Of a stretch of 64,000 nt of DNA, positions 8,479 through 17,163 are shown piece after piece. The number at the start of each line of letters is the position of its first letter. Positions within the stretch are counted from its first letter, which is position 1. The DNA comes from Scatomorpha sp040765295. GTDB lineage: Bacteria; Bacillota; Clostridia; Oscillospirales; Oscillospiraceae. The notes beneath the pieces are model-generated. The model worked only from the letters and a program-made list of their open reading frames with translations. It did not search any database and was not told the DNA's origin. Location of the stretch: positions 310,001 through 374,000 of the forward strand of contig JAXGSB010000001.1 of the NCBI GenBank assembly GCA_040765295.1, written 5' to 3'. A program made the position numbers and the translations under genes.

Positions 8479-9438
8479 ATGAAAAAGTTTTTAACCTTGC
8501 TTCTGGCTGCAGCTTTAATTCTCACTCTTGCGGCCTGCGGAGGCAGCACAGGCAGCTCCACATCTGTGAGCTTTGCCACGGGCGGCACCTCCGGCACCTA
8601 CTATGGTTTCTGCGGTATTATCGGCCAGGTTCTGAACGAAAAGATCAGCGATCTGAACTTGAAAATCGAGTCCACCGGAGCGTCGATGGCCAATGTCCAG
8701 CTCATAGAAGCGGGCGAGGCGGGCCTTGCCATAGTTCAAAACGATGTAATGAGCTATGCTTATAACGGCGAAAACCTCTTCGAAAAGGCCAACCAAAGTT
8801 TTTCGGGGGTTATGTCCTGCTATCCCGAGGCAGTGCAGATTATAGCTAAGAAAGACATCAAATCCGTTGCCGATCTCAAGGGCAGAGCCATCTCGGTCGG
8901 CGCCTCCGATTCCGGCACACGCTTCAACGCCGAGCAGATACTGAGCGCATACGGCATCAAATTTGAAGACTGCAAGATAAACTTCCAGAGCTTTGCAGAT
9001 TCTGTCGATTCAATCAAAAACGGCACCATCGATGCGGCCTTCATAGTTGCGGGAGCTCCCACAACGGCAGTCACCGAACTTGCGACAAGCTATGATTTCG
9101 CAGTTCTCTCCATCGATGACGAGCACATAAGCGCTCTGCAGAAGGACTTCCCCTTCTACATCAAAACCGTAATTCCCGGCGGCACCTATAGCTGTGTGAA
9201 AGAAGATGTGCAGACAGTCGCCGTTATGGCCACAATCATCGCCTCGAACAACTTGAGCAAGGATCTTGTATACAATGTTCTTAAGGGCATCTTCGACAAC
9301 AAAGAAGAGATTGCCTCTCTCCATGCCAAGGGCGAACTTCTCGATCTCAAAACAGCGGTTTCCGGCATCTCGGTGCCCTTCCATCCGGGCGCAGTCAAGT
9401 TCTTCACCGAAATGGGTATCGAGCTTCCCAAAGACTGA
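8479..9438 (+). CDS. TAXI-family TRAP transporter solute-binding lipoprotein
   Basis: A lipoprotein signal peptide (MKKFLTLLLAAALILTLAAC, Cys at residue 20) is followed by the TAXI hallmark VSFATGGTSGTYYGFCGIIG and a periplasmic-type two-lobe receptor (IENGTIDAAF-like segment as SIKNGTIDAAFIVAGAPTTA). The ATG at 8479 has GGAGGAG at 8467-8473; the upstream frame extension to 8440 is spurious. TAXI receptors feed a fused DctQM-type permease, here two genes downstream. The ligand is unknown; glutamate or other dicarboxylates have been suggested for relatives. Confidence 0.93.
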   Translation: MKKFLTLLLAAALILTLAACGGSTGSSTSVSFATGGTSGTYYGFCGIIGQVLNEKISDLNLKIESTGASMANVQLIEAGEAGLAIVQNDVMSYAYNGENLFEKANQSFSGVMSCYPEAVQIIAKKDIKSVADLKGRAISVGASDSGTRFNAEQILSAYGIKFEDCKINFQSFADSVDSIKNGTIDAAFIVAGAPTTAVTELATSYDFAVLSIDDEHISALQKDFPFYIKTVIPGGTYSCVKEDVQTVAVMATIIASNNLSKDLVYNVLKGIFDNKEEIASLHAKGELLDLKTAVSGISVPFHPGAVKFFTEMGIELPKD

Positions 9439-9471
9439 GCTTGACGTAAATAATAAAAGAAAGATAAACTT

Positions 9472-9942
9472 ATGAAGAAAGTCATGGCCGCAGTTTTATT
9501 CATACTAGCTGTGGCCTTGGTTTTCTTTTTCATCCTCGGCAAGAACAAGGCCTCGCCTCTGCTTTTGCTGAAAGATGCAGAGAGCGGAAAAGTTTTTGCA
9601 AGCTACGAGCTTCCCCAAGGGGAGTTCGGAGTTTCATTCATCCACTCGGTGAACAAGACGCAGGTGCTCGAGATCTACAAAGTTGAAGGAAACGAAATTT
9701 ATCTCGAAGGCTGCATATACTATAGCTTTGGCGCAGGCGTAGCCGAAGAGCTCCCCGAGGACTGGGAACTTAAGCTAGGCGAGGACGGAGAGATGATAAT
9801 ATCCAACATCCACAAGAAAATCGAAAGACTTTCCTATTTTGTAGGTACCGTTTCAGACCATATATTGCATATAGAGGGAAAAGAGTGGAGCCTAAGAGAG
9901 CTCTGTGGCAGAAATACCAAGCTCCTCTTTGAGCTTGGCTAA
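9472..9942 (+). CDS. DUF1850 protein of TAXI-TRAP operon
   Basis: A 156-residue protein with one N-terminal membrane anchor (residues about 4-23) and a DUF1850 domain (FGVSFIHSVNKTQVLEIYKV near residues 52-71, FGAGVAEELPEDW near 84-96). DUF1850 genes almost always lie between a TAXI receptor and its fused permease, as here, suggesting an accessory role in the transporter, but the function is not established. The gap to the upstream gene is 33 bases and to the next gene about 20, so the three are one operon. Confidence 0.9.
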   Translation: MKKVMAAVLFILAVALVFFFILGKNKASPLLLLKDAESGKVFASYELPQGEFGVSFIHSVNKTQVLEIYKVEGNEIYLEGCIYYSFGAGVAEELPEDWELKLGEDGEMIISNIHKKIERLSYFVGTVSDHILHIEGKEWSLRELCGRNTKLLFELG

Positions 9943-9963
9943 ACGATGGAACAGGGGAAACTA

Positions 9964-11982
9964 ATGGATAATAAGAACTTAAAAGAAACAACTCAGACAG
10001 ACGAAACAAAGAAGAAAAAAAGGCGTATGGTCGAGGTCGAAGACATTCAGCCTACGGCGGTTATGGATACTGCCGGAGCTGCCGACACAGCCGATAATAT
10101 CGAACAGAAGACAAGAGAGATCATGCAGAAGTATGATCGCGAGTCCAACATAAGAGAGTTCAAGGGCGTACCGCGAAAAATTGTCAGATATCTCTTGATC
10201 CTTTTTTCTCTTTATGCGGTCTTCCTGCTCTTCTATCCGGGCGAAACCCGCTTTGAGCGAGCCAGCTTTGTAGGCTATATTGTCTTTATGGTCTATGTCA
10301 TGTTCCCCTCTAAAATGGGCATGCAGGACAAAATAAACTATATTCCGTGGTACGATATAGTTCTTGGCCTTTTAAGCGCCGCATCCTACGGATACTTTAT
10401 ATTCAACCTTGATGCAATACTACAGCAGGGAATAATGCTGACGTCCGTTCAGATAGTCTTCGGAGTCATAGGCATAATCACAACTCTCGAGGCCTGCAGA
10501 AGAGCGATTGGTCTACCGATAGTTATAGTAGCTTTAATTATGATTATCTACGGGCTCACACAAAAGTCCCTTGCGCTCAATGTTTACAACCTCTTCTACA
10601 CCACCGAGGGAATTATAGGTATTCCCACAAGAGCCTGTCTCAACTATATTGTTCTATTTGTCATCTTCGGAGCCTTTCTCGAAAAGACCGGAATATCTCA
10701 GTTTTTCATAGATATTGCCTATTCCATAGCGGGAGCCTCCACGGGCGGTCCGGCTAAGGTCGCTGTTATTTCCTCTGCTCTCTGCGGAATGGTCTCGGGT
10801 TCCTCGGTCGGCAATACGGTAACCACAGGCTCCGTAACCATACCTCTTATGAAGAAAACCGGTTACGAGCCTGCATTTGCCGGCGCTGTGGAGGCTGCCG
10901 CTTCCACCGGCGGACAGATTATGCCTCCGATAATGGGCGCCGCCGCCTTCCTAATGGTTGAATATACCGGAATGACCTATGGTGCAATAGCATTGAGAGC
11001 CGCTATCCCTGCCTTTTTATACTTTACCGGTATCTTTATCATAGTCCACCTCGAAGCCAAAAAGTTAGGGCTCAAGGGTGTGCCACGCGAGGAGCTTCCA
11101 AGCTTTTGGGGACTGGTTAAACACAGCGGCTACCTCCTTTTGCCTCTTATAGTTTTGGTAATCCTTCTTGTAAAGACGACTATGGCTCTGGCAGCGATTT
11201 GGGCAACAATCTGCGCTATAGCGGTATCAATGCTCCGCAAAGAGACCAGAATGAGCCCCGCAAAATTTTTCGACGCCTTGGAGAACGGCGCAAGATCAAC
11301 CCTCACCGTCGGCATAGCCTGCGCCACAGCAGGCATAATCGCATGCATAATAACCACAACGGGTATAGGCACAGCTCTCATAACTTTCATAGTAGGCGCC
11401 GCCGGAGGGAAACTCATCATAGCCCTTGTCCTCACCATGCTCACCTGCATAGTTTTGGGAATGGGTGTTCCCACAACGGCCAACTATGTAATTATGGCAA
11501 CAACCTGCGCACCCATACTCATGAAGATGGGCGTGCCCATGATAGCCGCCCACATGTTCGTGTTCTATTTCGGTATAGTCGCCGACATCACGCCTCCCGT
11601 TGCTCTCGCGGCATACGCCGGCTCCGCAATAGCGGGTTCCAACCCGTTTAAGACAGGGATGATTGCCACAAAGCTGGCTATAGCGGCCTTTATAGTGCCT
11701 TATGTATTTGCCTACTCTCCGGCGCTTTTGATGGTGGATACAGTCTGGTACGAGCCCATTTTCATCATAATCTCGGCATTCACGGGAATATTCGGGCTCG
11801 CTATGGGCGTAAACGGCTATGCACTAAAACCGCTGAATGTCCCTCTGCGCCTCTTGGCCGCTATAGGAGGCATCCTGCTGATAATCCCGGGATTTGTCAC
11901 AGATTTTATAGGGATATCCGTCGTAGGCGGTATCTGGCTTCTCCAAAAGCTCAGCCTTAAAAAAGAGGCCGCGGGCACCTAA
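9964..11982 (+). CDS. TRAP transporter fused permease (TAXI type, 4TM+12TM)
   Basis: About 672 residues. A charged cytoplasmic N-terminus (about 65 residues, Lys/Glu/Asp-rich) precedes a fused small (DctQ-like) and large (DctM-like) membrane domain. Family signatures include GAFLEKTGISQFFIDIAYSI, SSALCGMVSGSSVGNTVTTG, GGQIMPPIMGAAAF and VLGMGVPTTANYVIMAT. It moves the ligand delivered by the TAXI receptor using an ion gradient. The ATG at 9964 is preferred to 9946 because AGGGGA (9953-9958) lies before it. A terminator follows at 12009-12045. Confidence 0.93.
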   Translation: MDNKNLKETTQTDETKKKKRRMVEVEDIQPTAVMDTAGAADTADNIEQKTREIMQKYDRESNIREFKGVPRKIVRYLLILFSLYAVFLLFYPGETRFERASFVGYIVFMVYVMFPSKMGMQDKINYIPWYDIVLGLLSAASYGYFIFNLDAILQQGIMLTSVQIVFGVIGIITTLEACRRAIGLPIVIVALIMIIYGLTQKSLALNVYNLFYTTEGIIGIPTRACLNYIVLFVIFGAFLEKTGISQFFIDIAYSIAGASTGGPAKVAVISSALCGMVSGSSVGNTVTTGSVTIPLMKKTGYEPAFAGAVEAAASTGGQIMPPIMGAAAFLMVEYTGMTYGAIALRAAIPAFLYFTGIFIIVHLEAKKLGLKGVPREELPSFWGLVKHSGYLLLPLIVLVILLVKTTMALAAIWATICAIAVSMLRKETRMSPAKFFDALENGARSTLTVGIACATAGIIACIITTTGIGTALITFIVGAAGGKLIIALVLTMLTCIVLGMGVPTTANYVIMATTCAPILMKMGVPMIAAHMFVFYFGIVADITPPVALAAYAGSAIAGSNPFKTGMIATKLAIAAFIVPYVFAYSPALLMVDTVWYEPIFIIISAFTGIFGLAMGVNGYALKPLNVPLRLLAAIGGILLIIPGFVTDFIGISVVGGIWLLQKLSLKKEAAGT

Positions 11983-12008
11983 GTACATGTAAAACACGAA
12001 TAATAAAA

Positions 12009-12045
12009 AAGACCGACGCTGTTTTAAACGTCGGTCTTAATTTTT
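12009..12045 (+). terminator. Bidirectional terminator between TRAP permease and degV-family gene
   Basis: AAGACCGACG at 12009-12018 pairs with CGTCGGTCTT at 12029-12038, followed by AATTTTT. The minus strand also has an A/T tract, so it can serve the convergent DegV gene. Confidence 0.85.
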
Positions 12046-12098
12046 CATGTCAAAACAAGCGGTACGTTTCAGGTTTTCGCCTTGCGTTCTAAGGCGTA

Positions 12099-12980
12099 CT
12101 ATTCCTCAATAAAAAGAACGCCCAGAGACTTCGGCCCGCAGTGTGAAGAAATGGTACAGCCGGCCCTTGTGTGGTGAAGTTCTATACAGCCGGATTTTTC
12201 TTTAACAAGTTCGAGCAGTCTTTCAATAACTTCAGGCTCAATTTCACCCGCTTCCGTAAGAAAAACATGGGCGGGACGAATCTTTCTTTCTGCAAACTGA
12301 TCTTTAATATACTGCCGATAGACATTCTCCATTTTTCCGCGATATTTCTTAAAAACTTCGATTTTTCCATTTATAAGTTTCAGGGCCGGCCTTATTTTCA
12401 TAACGTTTGCGCCGAAGAGAGCAATGCCCGAACAGCGTCCGCCTTTCCAAATGAACTCCAGTGTGTCCAAAACGAAGGATGCGGAAACCTTCGACTTAAG
12501 ACCATTCAAATGTTCGGCAATCTCCCGCGCGCCCATTCCCCTGTCGCGGCACTCCGCAGCTTCAATGGCCAGCAGACCCAGTCCGGTCGAAAGCATGCGG
12601 CTGTCTATCACATAAACTCCGTCCAGCTCTCCGGCAGCAAAACTGGCGATATTAAAGATTGCTGAAAGTTCCGAGCTGATATCGAGATGCACAACCTCAT
12701 ATCCCTTTTTTGTGAAAGACTCAAAAAAATCGTATAAATCCGGAATGCTCGGAGCTGCAGTCTGGGGAAGAGAACTGTTTTCGTAATAATATTTATAAAT
12801 ATCGTCGGGAGTTAAATCCACACCGTCTAAAAATCGCTTTTCTCCCATAATAATGGTTAAGGGTATCGTCTTAATCTGAAAGCGTTCAAGAAGCTCGGGG
12901 GTAAGGTCGCAGGTGCTGTCCGCCGTTATTACAACAGGCTTCACAATACCGCTTTCATCCGGAGTATCCTGATGAGACAT
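12099..12980 (-). CDS. DegV-family fatty-acid-binding protein
   Basis: A 293-residue DegV protein: ITADSTCDLTPELLERFQIK at the start, TIPLTIIMGEKRFLDGVDLT, the conserved SxxxxTSxPS-like loop (QTAAPSIPDLYDFF), and DTLEFIWKGGRCSGIA. DegV (FakB-type) proteins bind a fatty acid for phosphorylation by a FakA kinase, and clostridia carry several. The ATG at 12980 follows GGAGGT by seven bases, so the longer frame to 13013 is not used. It is monocistronic and convergent with the TRAP operon. Confidence 0.92.
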   Translation of the reverse strand: MSHQDTPDESGIVKPVVITADSTCDLTPELLERFQIKTIPLTIIMGEKRFLDGVDLTPDDIYKYYYENSSLPQTAAPSIPDLYDFFESFTKKGYEVVHLDISSELSAIFNIASFAAGELDGVYVIDSRMLSTGLGLLAIEAAECRDRGMGAREIAEHLNGLKSKVSASFVLDTLEFIWKGGRCSGIALFGANVMKIRPALKLINGKIEVFKKYRGKMENVYRQYIKDQFAERKIRPAHVFLTEAGEIEPEVIERLLELVKEKSGCIELHHTRAGCTISSHCGPKSLGVLFIEE

Positions 12981-13069
12981 CTTTAAAACCTCCAATAATT
13001 GCAGTTTCTGCAAACAATACTATTTTTGTACTTATTATAATAAAAAGCTTAAAATTCCTCAAGTATTAT

Positions 13070-13178
13070 TTGCTATGATTAGAAATTAGTTTATACTAAA
13101 AAACGCTGTCTGCACTATCTCCTTGAACTTGAGGCTCCCTTGCATTATAATTATAACATAGTTGTTTTTAGTATAAAC
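13070..13178 (+). promoter_or_regulatory. Promoter region with 14-base inverted repeat before the McrB-N-like gene
   Basis: A candidate promoter TTGCTA (13070-13075), 16-base spacer, TATACT (13092-13097). Its -10 lies in GTTTATACTAAAAA (13089-13102), whose exact reverse complement TTTTTAGTATAAAC recurs at 13165-13178, immediately before the AGGAG ribosome binding site. Confidence 0.4.
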
Positions 13179-13193
13179 AGGAGTGCAAAACAG

Positions 13194-14315
13194 ATGAACA
13201 AAGAAATTCTCAACGAACTAATAAACCGTTATGAAGCAAATCTCGAGATTATATATGATAAAGAAAAGCACAACGAGCTTTTTAAGTGGCGGGCGGTACA
13301 GTGCTGGCAGAGAGAATGGATAGAGCGCGCTGGTGAATTTTCAAACTTTGCCGAACGCTTTAGCGCTGCGCGGCGTGAATTTTTGGTACTCATTGATAAC
13401 AGTCGAATGCATCCAAGCACCGGAGTCTTAAAATTATGGGAGCATGAGCCCGAATCGGTTGAAGCTCTGTTTATTGAAGTTCTCTTTGCAGACTGCGGAG
13501 AGGATGTCGCAAAAACTCAGAATCAAATGGATAAGTTCCTCGAGGAATATGAAAAACTTCGAGAAAAACATTTTCCAACAAATTGGTCGTATAAACAAAG
13601 TCGAAATTCTGCCTCTGTGTTTCTTGCCGTTAACTCCCCTGACAAGCACTATATATTTAAAAGCAGTGAAGCCCGTCAGATGGCGCAAAGCATTGAGTTT
13701 GGGTTTGACATAGGTACAGGGGCAAACTTTAGCTTGCCGAATTATTACCGAATGTGTAACGAAATTGCGGAAAGCCTTAAGGAGCGTAAAAGTCTGCTTG
13801 AAAAACACTACTCATATTTAGATGAACATATGTACCGAGGAGAGAGTTTAAATCTGCTTGTTTACGATTTGATATACTGCTCAAGAACCTATAATTATTA
13901 TAAAGGTCTGGTCTCTCTGGCAAGCGGGAAAATTATCAAGAAGAAAAACAACAAAAGCGGTGTGCTGGCTGAAGAAAAACTTGCCGAAATAGAGAATGAG
14001 AGAAAGACTAAAATAGAAGCGCTCGAAGACGAGCTTGCAGCCCTTGAGAGATTGTGTGATAGATATGAGGATATATCGCTTCTAGGTGTGCAGGTACACT
14101 CAAGTCAGTATGGGGTGGGGACGGTTATTGAGCAGAATATCAATATAATTAAAGTCCGTTTTTTGGAAACTGTTAAATCATTTAAATTAGATAAAAGAAT
14201 TGTCGCACCTTTAGTTTTTGAGAACGACGAAGAAATTATAGAGGCCTTTACGGAATACGGACGTGCGAATGATAGAATTAAGAGTATAAAAAAACGGCTG
14301 GCAAATTTGCAGTGA
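13194..14315 (+). CDS. Uncharacterised protein: McrB-N-like domain plus coiled coil and SH3/Tudor-like tail
   Basis: A 373-residue soluble protein. Residues about 20-190 (KHNELFKWRAVQCWQREW, then SPDKHYIFKSSEARQMAQ) recall the N-terminal specificity region found before the AAA+ motor in some McrB-like restriction GTPases, but no Walker motifs follow. Residues about 255-300 form a charged coiled coil. Residues about 305-350 (GVQVHSSQYGVGTVIEQN) resemble the small SH3/Tudor-like module seen at the end of UvrD-type helicases. The ATG at 13194 has AGGAG 10 bases upstream. It is AT-rich and monocistronic. I do not know its function; a nucleic-acid or defence role is an inference. Confidence 0.6.
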   Translation: MNKEILNELINRYEANLEIIYDKEKHNELFKWRAVQCWQREWIERAGEFSNFAERFSAARREFLVLIDNSRMHPSTGVLKLWEHEPESVEALFIEVLFADCGEDVAKTQNQMDKFLEEYEKLREKHFPTNWSYKQSRNSASVFLAVNSPDKHYIFKSSEARQMAQSIEFGFDIGTGANFSLPNYYRMCNEIAESLKERKSLLEKHYSYLDEHMYRGESLNLLVYDLIYCSRTYNYYKGLVSLASGKIIKKKNNKSGVLAEEKLAEIENERKTKIEALEDELAALERLCDRYEDISLLGVQVHSSQYGVGTVIEQNINIIKVRFLETVKSFKLDKRIVAPLVFENDEEIIEAFTEYGRANDRIKSIKKRLANLQ

Positions 14316-14773
14316 GAGCTTAAAAATTTAAAAATGTTAAGCAAGATGAAGGGTTATGCTTTGGGTAAAATGTTAAACTTGCGATTGGAAAATAAAAGGA
14401 TACTGGCAGTGGATTACATAAAAGATTTTTCATATTTTCTATATAATTAATGCACTTGCCGGTTCTTATGAAAGATATGCCCAAGCTGATTATTAAGCTG
14501 TTAAGGATTGGGAACACAGGCGCACACGTTTTCTTTATACGCTAGGGGGATTGGGCGGTATTTAAGAAGGGCTCATTTGTTTTCCAAATTGTAGATTGGT
14601 CAGCTTTACGTAAAACCACCTCAAATAAAAAGAAGAAGCAGATGGTAAACCCGCAGGGCAGCTTTCTTCCGAAATTCCGGTTACGCCGCGCATGCGCACT
14701 GCTTCCTATAAAATTGTATAAAAAAAGCGCCGCAAAATCAATAAAACAAATTGCCAACACAAGATTTTATCTC
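14316..14773. other. Intergenic region with no recognisable gene
   Basis: 458 bases of mixed composition. I see no RNA gene, strong hairpin or family-like reading frame. It may hold decayed sequence between the McrB-N-like gene and the broken exporter. Confidence 0.5.
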
Positions 14774-15506
14774 TTACAAAATCCAATTCCGATTGATATT
14801 GCGTCGACAGACAAGAAACAGTGCCGTCGCGTAAAGCAGCAGTATCCCGAAACACAGCGCAGGAGATAAGATGTTTCTGCCTGCAAAAAGCCCGTTTAGG
14901 ATATCAGCTCCATAGGTGAGCGGCAAACAGTAGGAAACGGGACGCAAAAACACCGGAAGTTTTGAAATCGGTATAAACAGTCCGCAAAGAAACAGCATGG
15001 GAAAGCGGAAAAAGTTTGAAATAGTTTGCGCTTCAAATACCTGCTCTGCCGATACGGCGATAAGAAGCCCTATTAAAGATGAAGTTACGGCAATCATCAA
15101 AACAGCCAGAAACACTGCTCCCCAGTTTATAGCGTGCAAATCGATAAAAAAGCTTGCAAAAATAACCGGAACAAATGCATTGAAAAAGCCGAACAGAATT
15201 GTTCCCGCAATTTTAGCCAAGACCAGCACATTCAGACTTATAGGCGCCAGCAGCAGCCGATCAAACGATTTGCTGCTTCGCTCAAATGTAATGGTGACGG
15301 CAAGCATTGAAAGTCGTGCCGAACAAAACACTCATAGAAATCAAGCCGGGAAGCAGTTCAATGATGCTTCCGTCGGGAGAACGGATGAGCTGCATCAATG
15401 TCCACGAAAGAGGAAAGATGATGCCCCAGCTGATGTTCGGCGGCTTTAGATAGTAGTTTTTTATGTCTTTCTTCAAGATATTCCAAAATGCAATCCGGCT
15501 TTTCAT
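14774..15506 (-). pseudogene. ABC-2-type exporter permease, frameshifted
   Basis: Two minus frames make one permease. 15506 down to about 15300 gives MKSRIAFWNILKKDIKNYYL through LPGLISMSVLFGTTF; 15331 to 14774 resumes with MLAVTITFERSSKSFDRLLL, followed by five hydrophobic helices typical of ABC2_membrane proteins (FRFPMLFLCGLFIPISKLPV). A single-base indel near 15298-15312 would join them into about 240 residues. The gene start overlaps the end of the ATPase gene by four bases, so it was translationally coupled. It could be a real inactivating mutation or a sequencing error; the rest of the operon is intact. Confidence 0.8.
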
Positions 15507-16468
15507 GGGCGGTCTCCTTTTTCCTTGTCTTTTTCCAGCACAGATGATTCAATGCCGGTTAACTTGACGAACACATCCTCCAAAGACGGTCGCAGTTCTC
15601 GGGCTTCATAGACCTCAATCCCTTTGTCGTGAAAATACTCCATAAGCGGGAATAGTGGAATGCGTGATTCCGATACCATTACAAGAGATTGGTCGGGCTG
15701 TGTTGCAGCCTTTATTCCCTTAAAACGAGACTGCAGCTCGTCAACAAGGCTTTCTACGTTCTTGCCTGTCACAAAGCGGACAGCATGATCATAGGAAATG
15801 TTTTCCATCAGTTCGGAAAGGGTGCCCGATGCAACAATTTGTCCCTTCGCTATAAAAGCAATACGGTCACAGATGCGCTCGGCCTCCTCAATATAATGGG
15901 TGGTGAGAAAAACTGTGGTGCCTTCTTGCTTCAGCCCAACTATTATTTCTCGGATCTGTCTGGAGCTCTCTACGTCAATCCCCGTTGTCGGTTCATCCAG
16001 AAACAAAATTTGCGGAGAGTGAATAAGCGCTGCCGCAATAGTCAGCTTGCGGCGCATCCCTTTAGAGTAGGCTTTAAAAGGCCGCTTTCCCGCATCTTTC
16101 AGTCTGAACAGCTCCAAAAGCTGAAGAGCCCTCGATTCCCTCTCTTTCTTCCTCATTCCATAGAGGGCGGCGCAAAAACACAGATTATCGAATCCGTCCA
16201 TCTCGTTGTAAAGGTTGCTTTCATCCGGGACAACTCCCATGATAGTCTGCGCCTTTTTTGTTTGCTGTCTCACGTCTACGCCGCCAACCTCAACCTCTCC
16301 GGCAGTTGGTCGGGACAGACCGATAATCATGTTTATAGTAGATGTTTTCCCCGCTCCGTTAGGTCCTAAGAAGCCGAATATCTCGCCCTTTTTAATTTGA
16401 AAAGATACATCATCGACAGCGGTAAAATTGCCATACATTTTTTTAAGATTTGTGACACGAACCATCAC
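15503..16468 (-). CDS. ABC transporter ATP-binding protein (drug/lantibiotic-export type)
   Basis: A 321-residue single ABC domain plus C-terminal DUF4162-like extension. Walker A is GPNGAGKTSTINMI (residues about 35-48), the signature is YSKGMRRKLTIAAALI, Walker B is ILFLDEPTTGID, and the switch His is in FLTTHYIEEAERICDR. These are features of the CcmA/NatA group that pair with ABC-2 permeases for export. It lies between an ArsR gene (8 bases upstream) and the frameshifted permease (4-base overlap), forming one operon. Confidence 0.92.
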   Translation of the reverse strand: MMVRVTNLKKMYGNFTAVDDVSFQIKKGEIFGFLGPNGAGKTSTINMIIGLSRPTAGEVEVGGVDVRQQTKKAQTIMGVVPDESNLYNEMDGFDNLCFCAALYGMRKKERESRALQLLELFRLKDAGKRPFKAYSKGMRRKLTIAAALIHSPQILFLDEPTTGIDVESSRQIREIIVGLKQEGTTVFLTTHYIEEAERICDRIAFIAKGQIVASGTLSELMENISYDHAVRFVTGKNVESLVDELQSRFKGIKAATQPDQSLVMVSESRIPLFPLMEYFHDKGIEVYEARELRPSLEDVFVKLTGIESSVLEKDKEKGDRP

Positions 16469-16476
16469 AAAGGCCT

Positions 16477-16872
16477 CTAATCTTTTTTGCTATAGTTTTC
16501 ACCGTGACAGAACTTTTTGACCTCGTCGCTGCATTTGCCGCTCTTATGGCAAGCCTGCTTTTCGCTGGCGGGGCAATCGCTGCGCTTTTCCGGACGACAG
16601 GATTTCTGTTCAATAGCGGCTAAAGTTTCTATTTCTTTTGCAAGCTCACACAATGCAGGCCGCTCCACAGTGTAGTGCATGAAATATCCGCGTTTTTCCC
16701 CTGTAAGTAAGCCTGCTTCACGCAGCACTTTCAGATGCTGAGATATGGTTGCTTCAGTCAGACCCAACTCGTTTGCCAGCGCTCGGACACAATAATTATG
16801 CTGCAGAAGCAAAGTCAAAATATTTAGGCGTGTTTCATCTGCGATAGCCTTTAGAACTTTTAATTTTTCCAT
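16477..16872 (-). CDS. ArsR-family winged-helix repressor with Cys-rich tail
   Basis: A 131-residue ArsR/SmtB regulator: ADETRLNILTLLLQHNYCVR, then the recognition helix TEATISQHLKVLREAGL and wing KRGYFMHYTV. After residue 90 there is an extra tail with five cysteines (KSCRPEKRSDCPASEKQACH, GKCSDEVKKFCHG), probably a metal or thiol sensor, not seen in the shortest ArsR proteins. It heads the exporter operon and probably represses it through the repeated ATTAGGTRTT sites in its promoter. Confidence 0.9.
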   Translation of the reverse strand: MEKLKVLKAIADETRLNILTLLLQHNYCVRALANELGLTEATISQHLKVLREAGLLTGEKRGYFMHYTVERPALCELAKEIETLAAIEQKSCRPEKRSDCPASEKQACHKSGKCSDEVKKFCHGENYSKKD

Positions 16873-16900
16873 GATAATTCTCCTACAATTTGATTTGGTA

Positions 16901-16953
16901 AATACCTAATCAAAGTATAAGCCCCGAATTTAATTAAGTCAACACCTAATTAA
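16901..16953 (-). promoter_or_regulatory. Promoter with paired operator sites of the ArsR-exporter operon
   Basis: On the minus strand TTGACT (16942-16937), a 17-base spacer and TATACT (16919-16914) form a near-consensus promoter. TTAATTAGGTGTT overlaps the -35 and TTGATTAGGTATT lies just after the -10, two direct copies of the likely ArsR operator. Confidence 0.7.
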
Positions 16954-16999
16954 AATTAAAAAATACAGAAAATATAAAAGCCGCTGCTTCTGCGCTGTA

Positions 17000-17045
17000 A
17001 AAACACTACCCCGACTGATGAAAAACTCTGTCAGTCGGGGTAGTT
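17000..17045 (-). terminator. Strong terminator-like hairpin
   Basis: ACTACCCCGACTGA (17005-17018) pairs perfectly with TCAGTCGGGGTAGT (17031-17044). Read on the minus strand the stem is followed by GTTTTTAC. Confidence 0.75.
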
Positions 17046-17069
17046 TAATGTGTTGCTAAATGGCCATAA

Positions 17070-17117
17070 AAAGAGTGAAGCCCGAAACAAATTGCTTTTT
17101 GTTCGAGCTTCACTCTT
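17070..17117 (-). terminator. Terminator of lipoprotein gene
   Basis: AAGAGTGAAGC at 17070-17080 pairs with GCTTCACTCTT near 17107-17117, with further pairing of CGAAACAA and TTGTTCG in the inner stem. On the minus strand it runs into TTTTTATG. It lies about 47 bases past the lipoprotein stop codon. Confidence 0.8.
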
Positions 17118-17163
17118 AGATGACTAATTACGGAATAGTTGATGAAATTCTATGTTTATCCCG

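Noticed and set aside
8440..8479. Upstream start for the TAXI lipoprotein
   Set aside because: It would put extra residues before a perfect lipoprotein signal peptide and ignore GGAGGAG at 8467-8473.
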